32,156 nucleotides of DNA. Source: an uncultured Eubacteriales bacterium (lineage in GTDB: Bacteria > Bacillota > Clostridia > Christensenellales > Aristaeellaceae). The notes under the pieces are model-generated. The model was given only the letters and a program-made list of their open reading frames with translations, did not search any database and was not told where the DNA came from. The stretch covers positions 1-32,156 of the forward strand of contig CACWXP010000029.1 in assembly GCA_902764875.1 (NCBI GenBank), in the 5' to 3' direction. The translations under genes and the position numbers were made by a program. Below are positions 32,097-32,156 of the stretch, piece after piece (position 1 is the first letter of the stretch; each line of letters starts with the position of its first letter).

Positions 32097-32125
32097 TTTC
32101 ACTAAACCGCGGTTTATGATATACT
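32097..32125 (+). promoter_or_regulatory. Promoter of a gene starting just beyond the window
   Basis: TTTCAC (32097-32102) and TATACT (32120-32125) are 17 bp apart. The window ends in GGAAGGAAGG (32147-32156), a strong ribosome binding site, so a plus-strand gene should start within about 10 nt after the edge. Confidence 0.6.
32103..32116. promoter_or_regulatory. 14-bp palindrome inside the promoter spacer, candidate operator
   Basis: TAAACCGCGGTTTA is a perfect palindrome that begins right after the -35 box and ends 3 bp before the -10 box. A repressor bound here would block RNA polymerase. Confidence 0.5.
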
Positions 32126-32156
32126 ATATTAGTTCATCTTGTATCCGGAAGGAAGG

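Noticed and set aside
1-32156. Defence system, prophage or integrative element
   Set aside because: Apart from the one IS there are no integrase, phage, toxin-antitoxin, nuclease or restriction genes; the rest reads as core and metabolic chromosome.

Overview
The window looks like a chromosomal segment of an anaerobic, low-to-mid GC Bacillota (Clostridia-type) bacterium. The grounds are HPr kinase (a Gram-positive-type catabolite repression sensor), a UgpC/MsmK-type sugar ABC ATPase, PucR/CdaR-type and YesN-like regulators, a TM1266-type iron-only hydrogenase system regulator, the DUF711/UPF0210-ACT pair, a BspA-type leucine-rich repeat protein and a CCA-encoding tRNA-Ser. The base composition and the mix of families would fit a gut or rumen lineage such as Christensenellales/Aristaeellaceae, but that is only an impression. 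Genes are dense, with short gaps and many 4-bp ATGA overlaps.

Left part (1-6.5 kb). An IS1634-like insertion sequence with an intact DDE transposase, terminal inverted repeats and transcription-insulating hairpins fills about 3-2093; its left tip lies at the window edge. Next comes tRNA-Ser(GGA) with its own promoter and terminator. A shortened HAD-like gene follows, overlapping a tandem-duplicated YdcF (DUF218) envelope protein. On the minus strand ychF is followed by an ATP-grasp gene of the sugar-transfer type.

Plus-strand block (6.6-14.9 kb). uppP (undecaprenyl-PP phosphatase) and a DacF-type D,D-carboxypeptidase form a peptidoglycan pair. A tightly overlapping operon FGGY sugar kinase - Cof-type HAD phosphatase - hprK - ROK glucokinase follows, then a 17-repeat LRR protein and a strong bidirectional terminator.

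Minus-strand block (14.9-21.4 kb). A zinc-ribbon SPFH protein is paired with a YesN-like pseudo-receiver that has no DNA-binding domain. An operon of TM1266-type regulator, substrate-binding protein and SsuC/TauC-like permease has no ATPase gene here. It is preceded by a leader of about 220 nt with a 5' stem-loop, a conserved-looking core and an intrinsic terminator: an unidentified riboswitch or attenuator, the most interesting element of the window. Upstream lie a PucR/CdaR-type regulator and an S41 lipoprotein protease.

Right part (21.4-32.2 kb). A secreted Cys/His protein is on the plus strand. On the minus strand are ugpC/msmK, and then a long same-strand housekeeping series (transcribed right to left): ACT protein, DUF711, obgE, yhbY, murC, alr, a membrane protein, rsmD, coaD and a coiled-coil protein. 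Odd heptanucleotide repeats (CCCTAAA-like and TAGTGRA-like) start immediately after three stop codons. The right edge holds a divergent promoter with two perfect palindromes and a ribosome binding site for a gene just outside the window.
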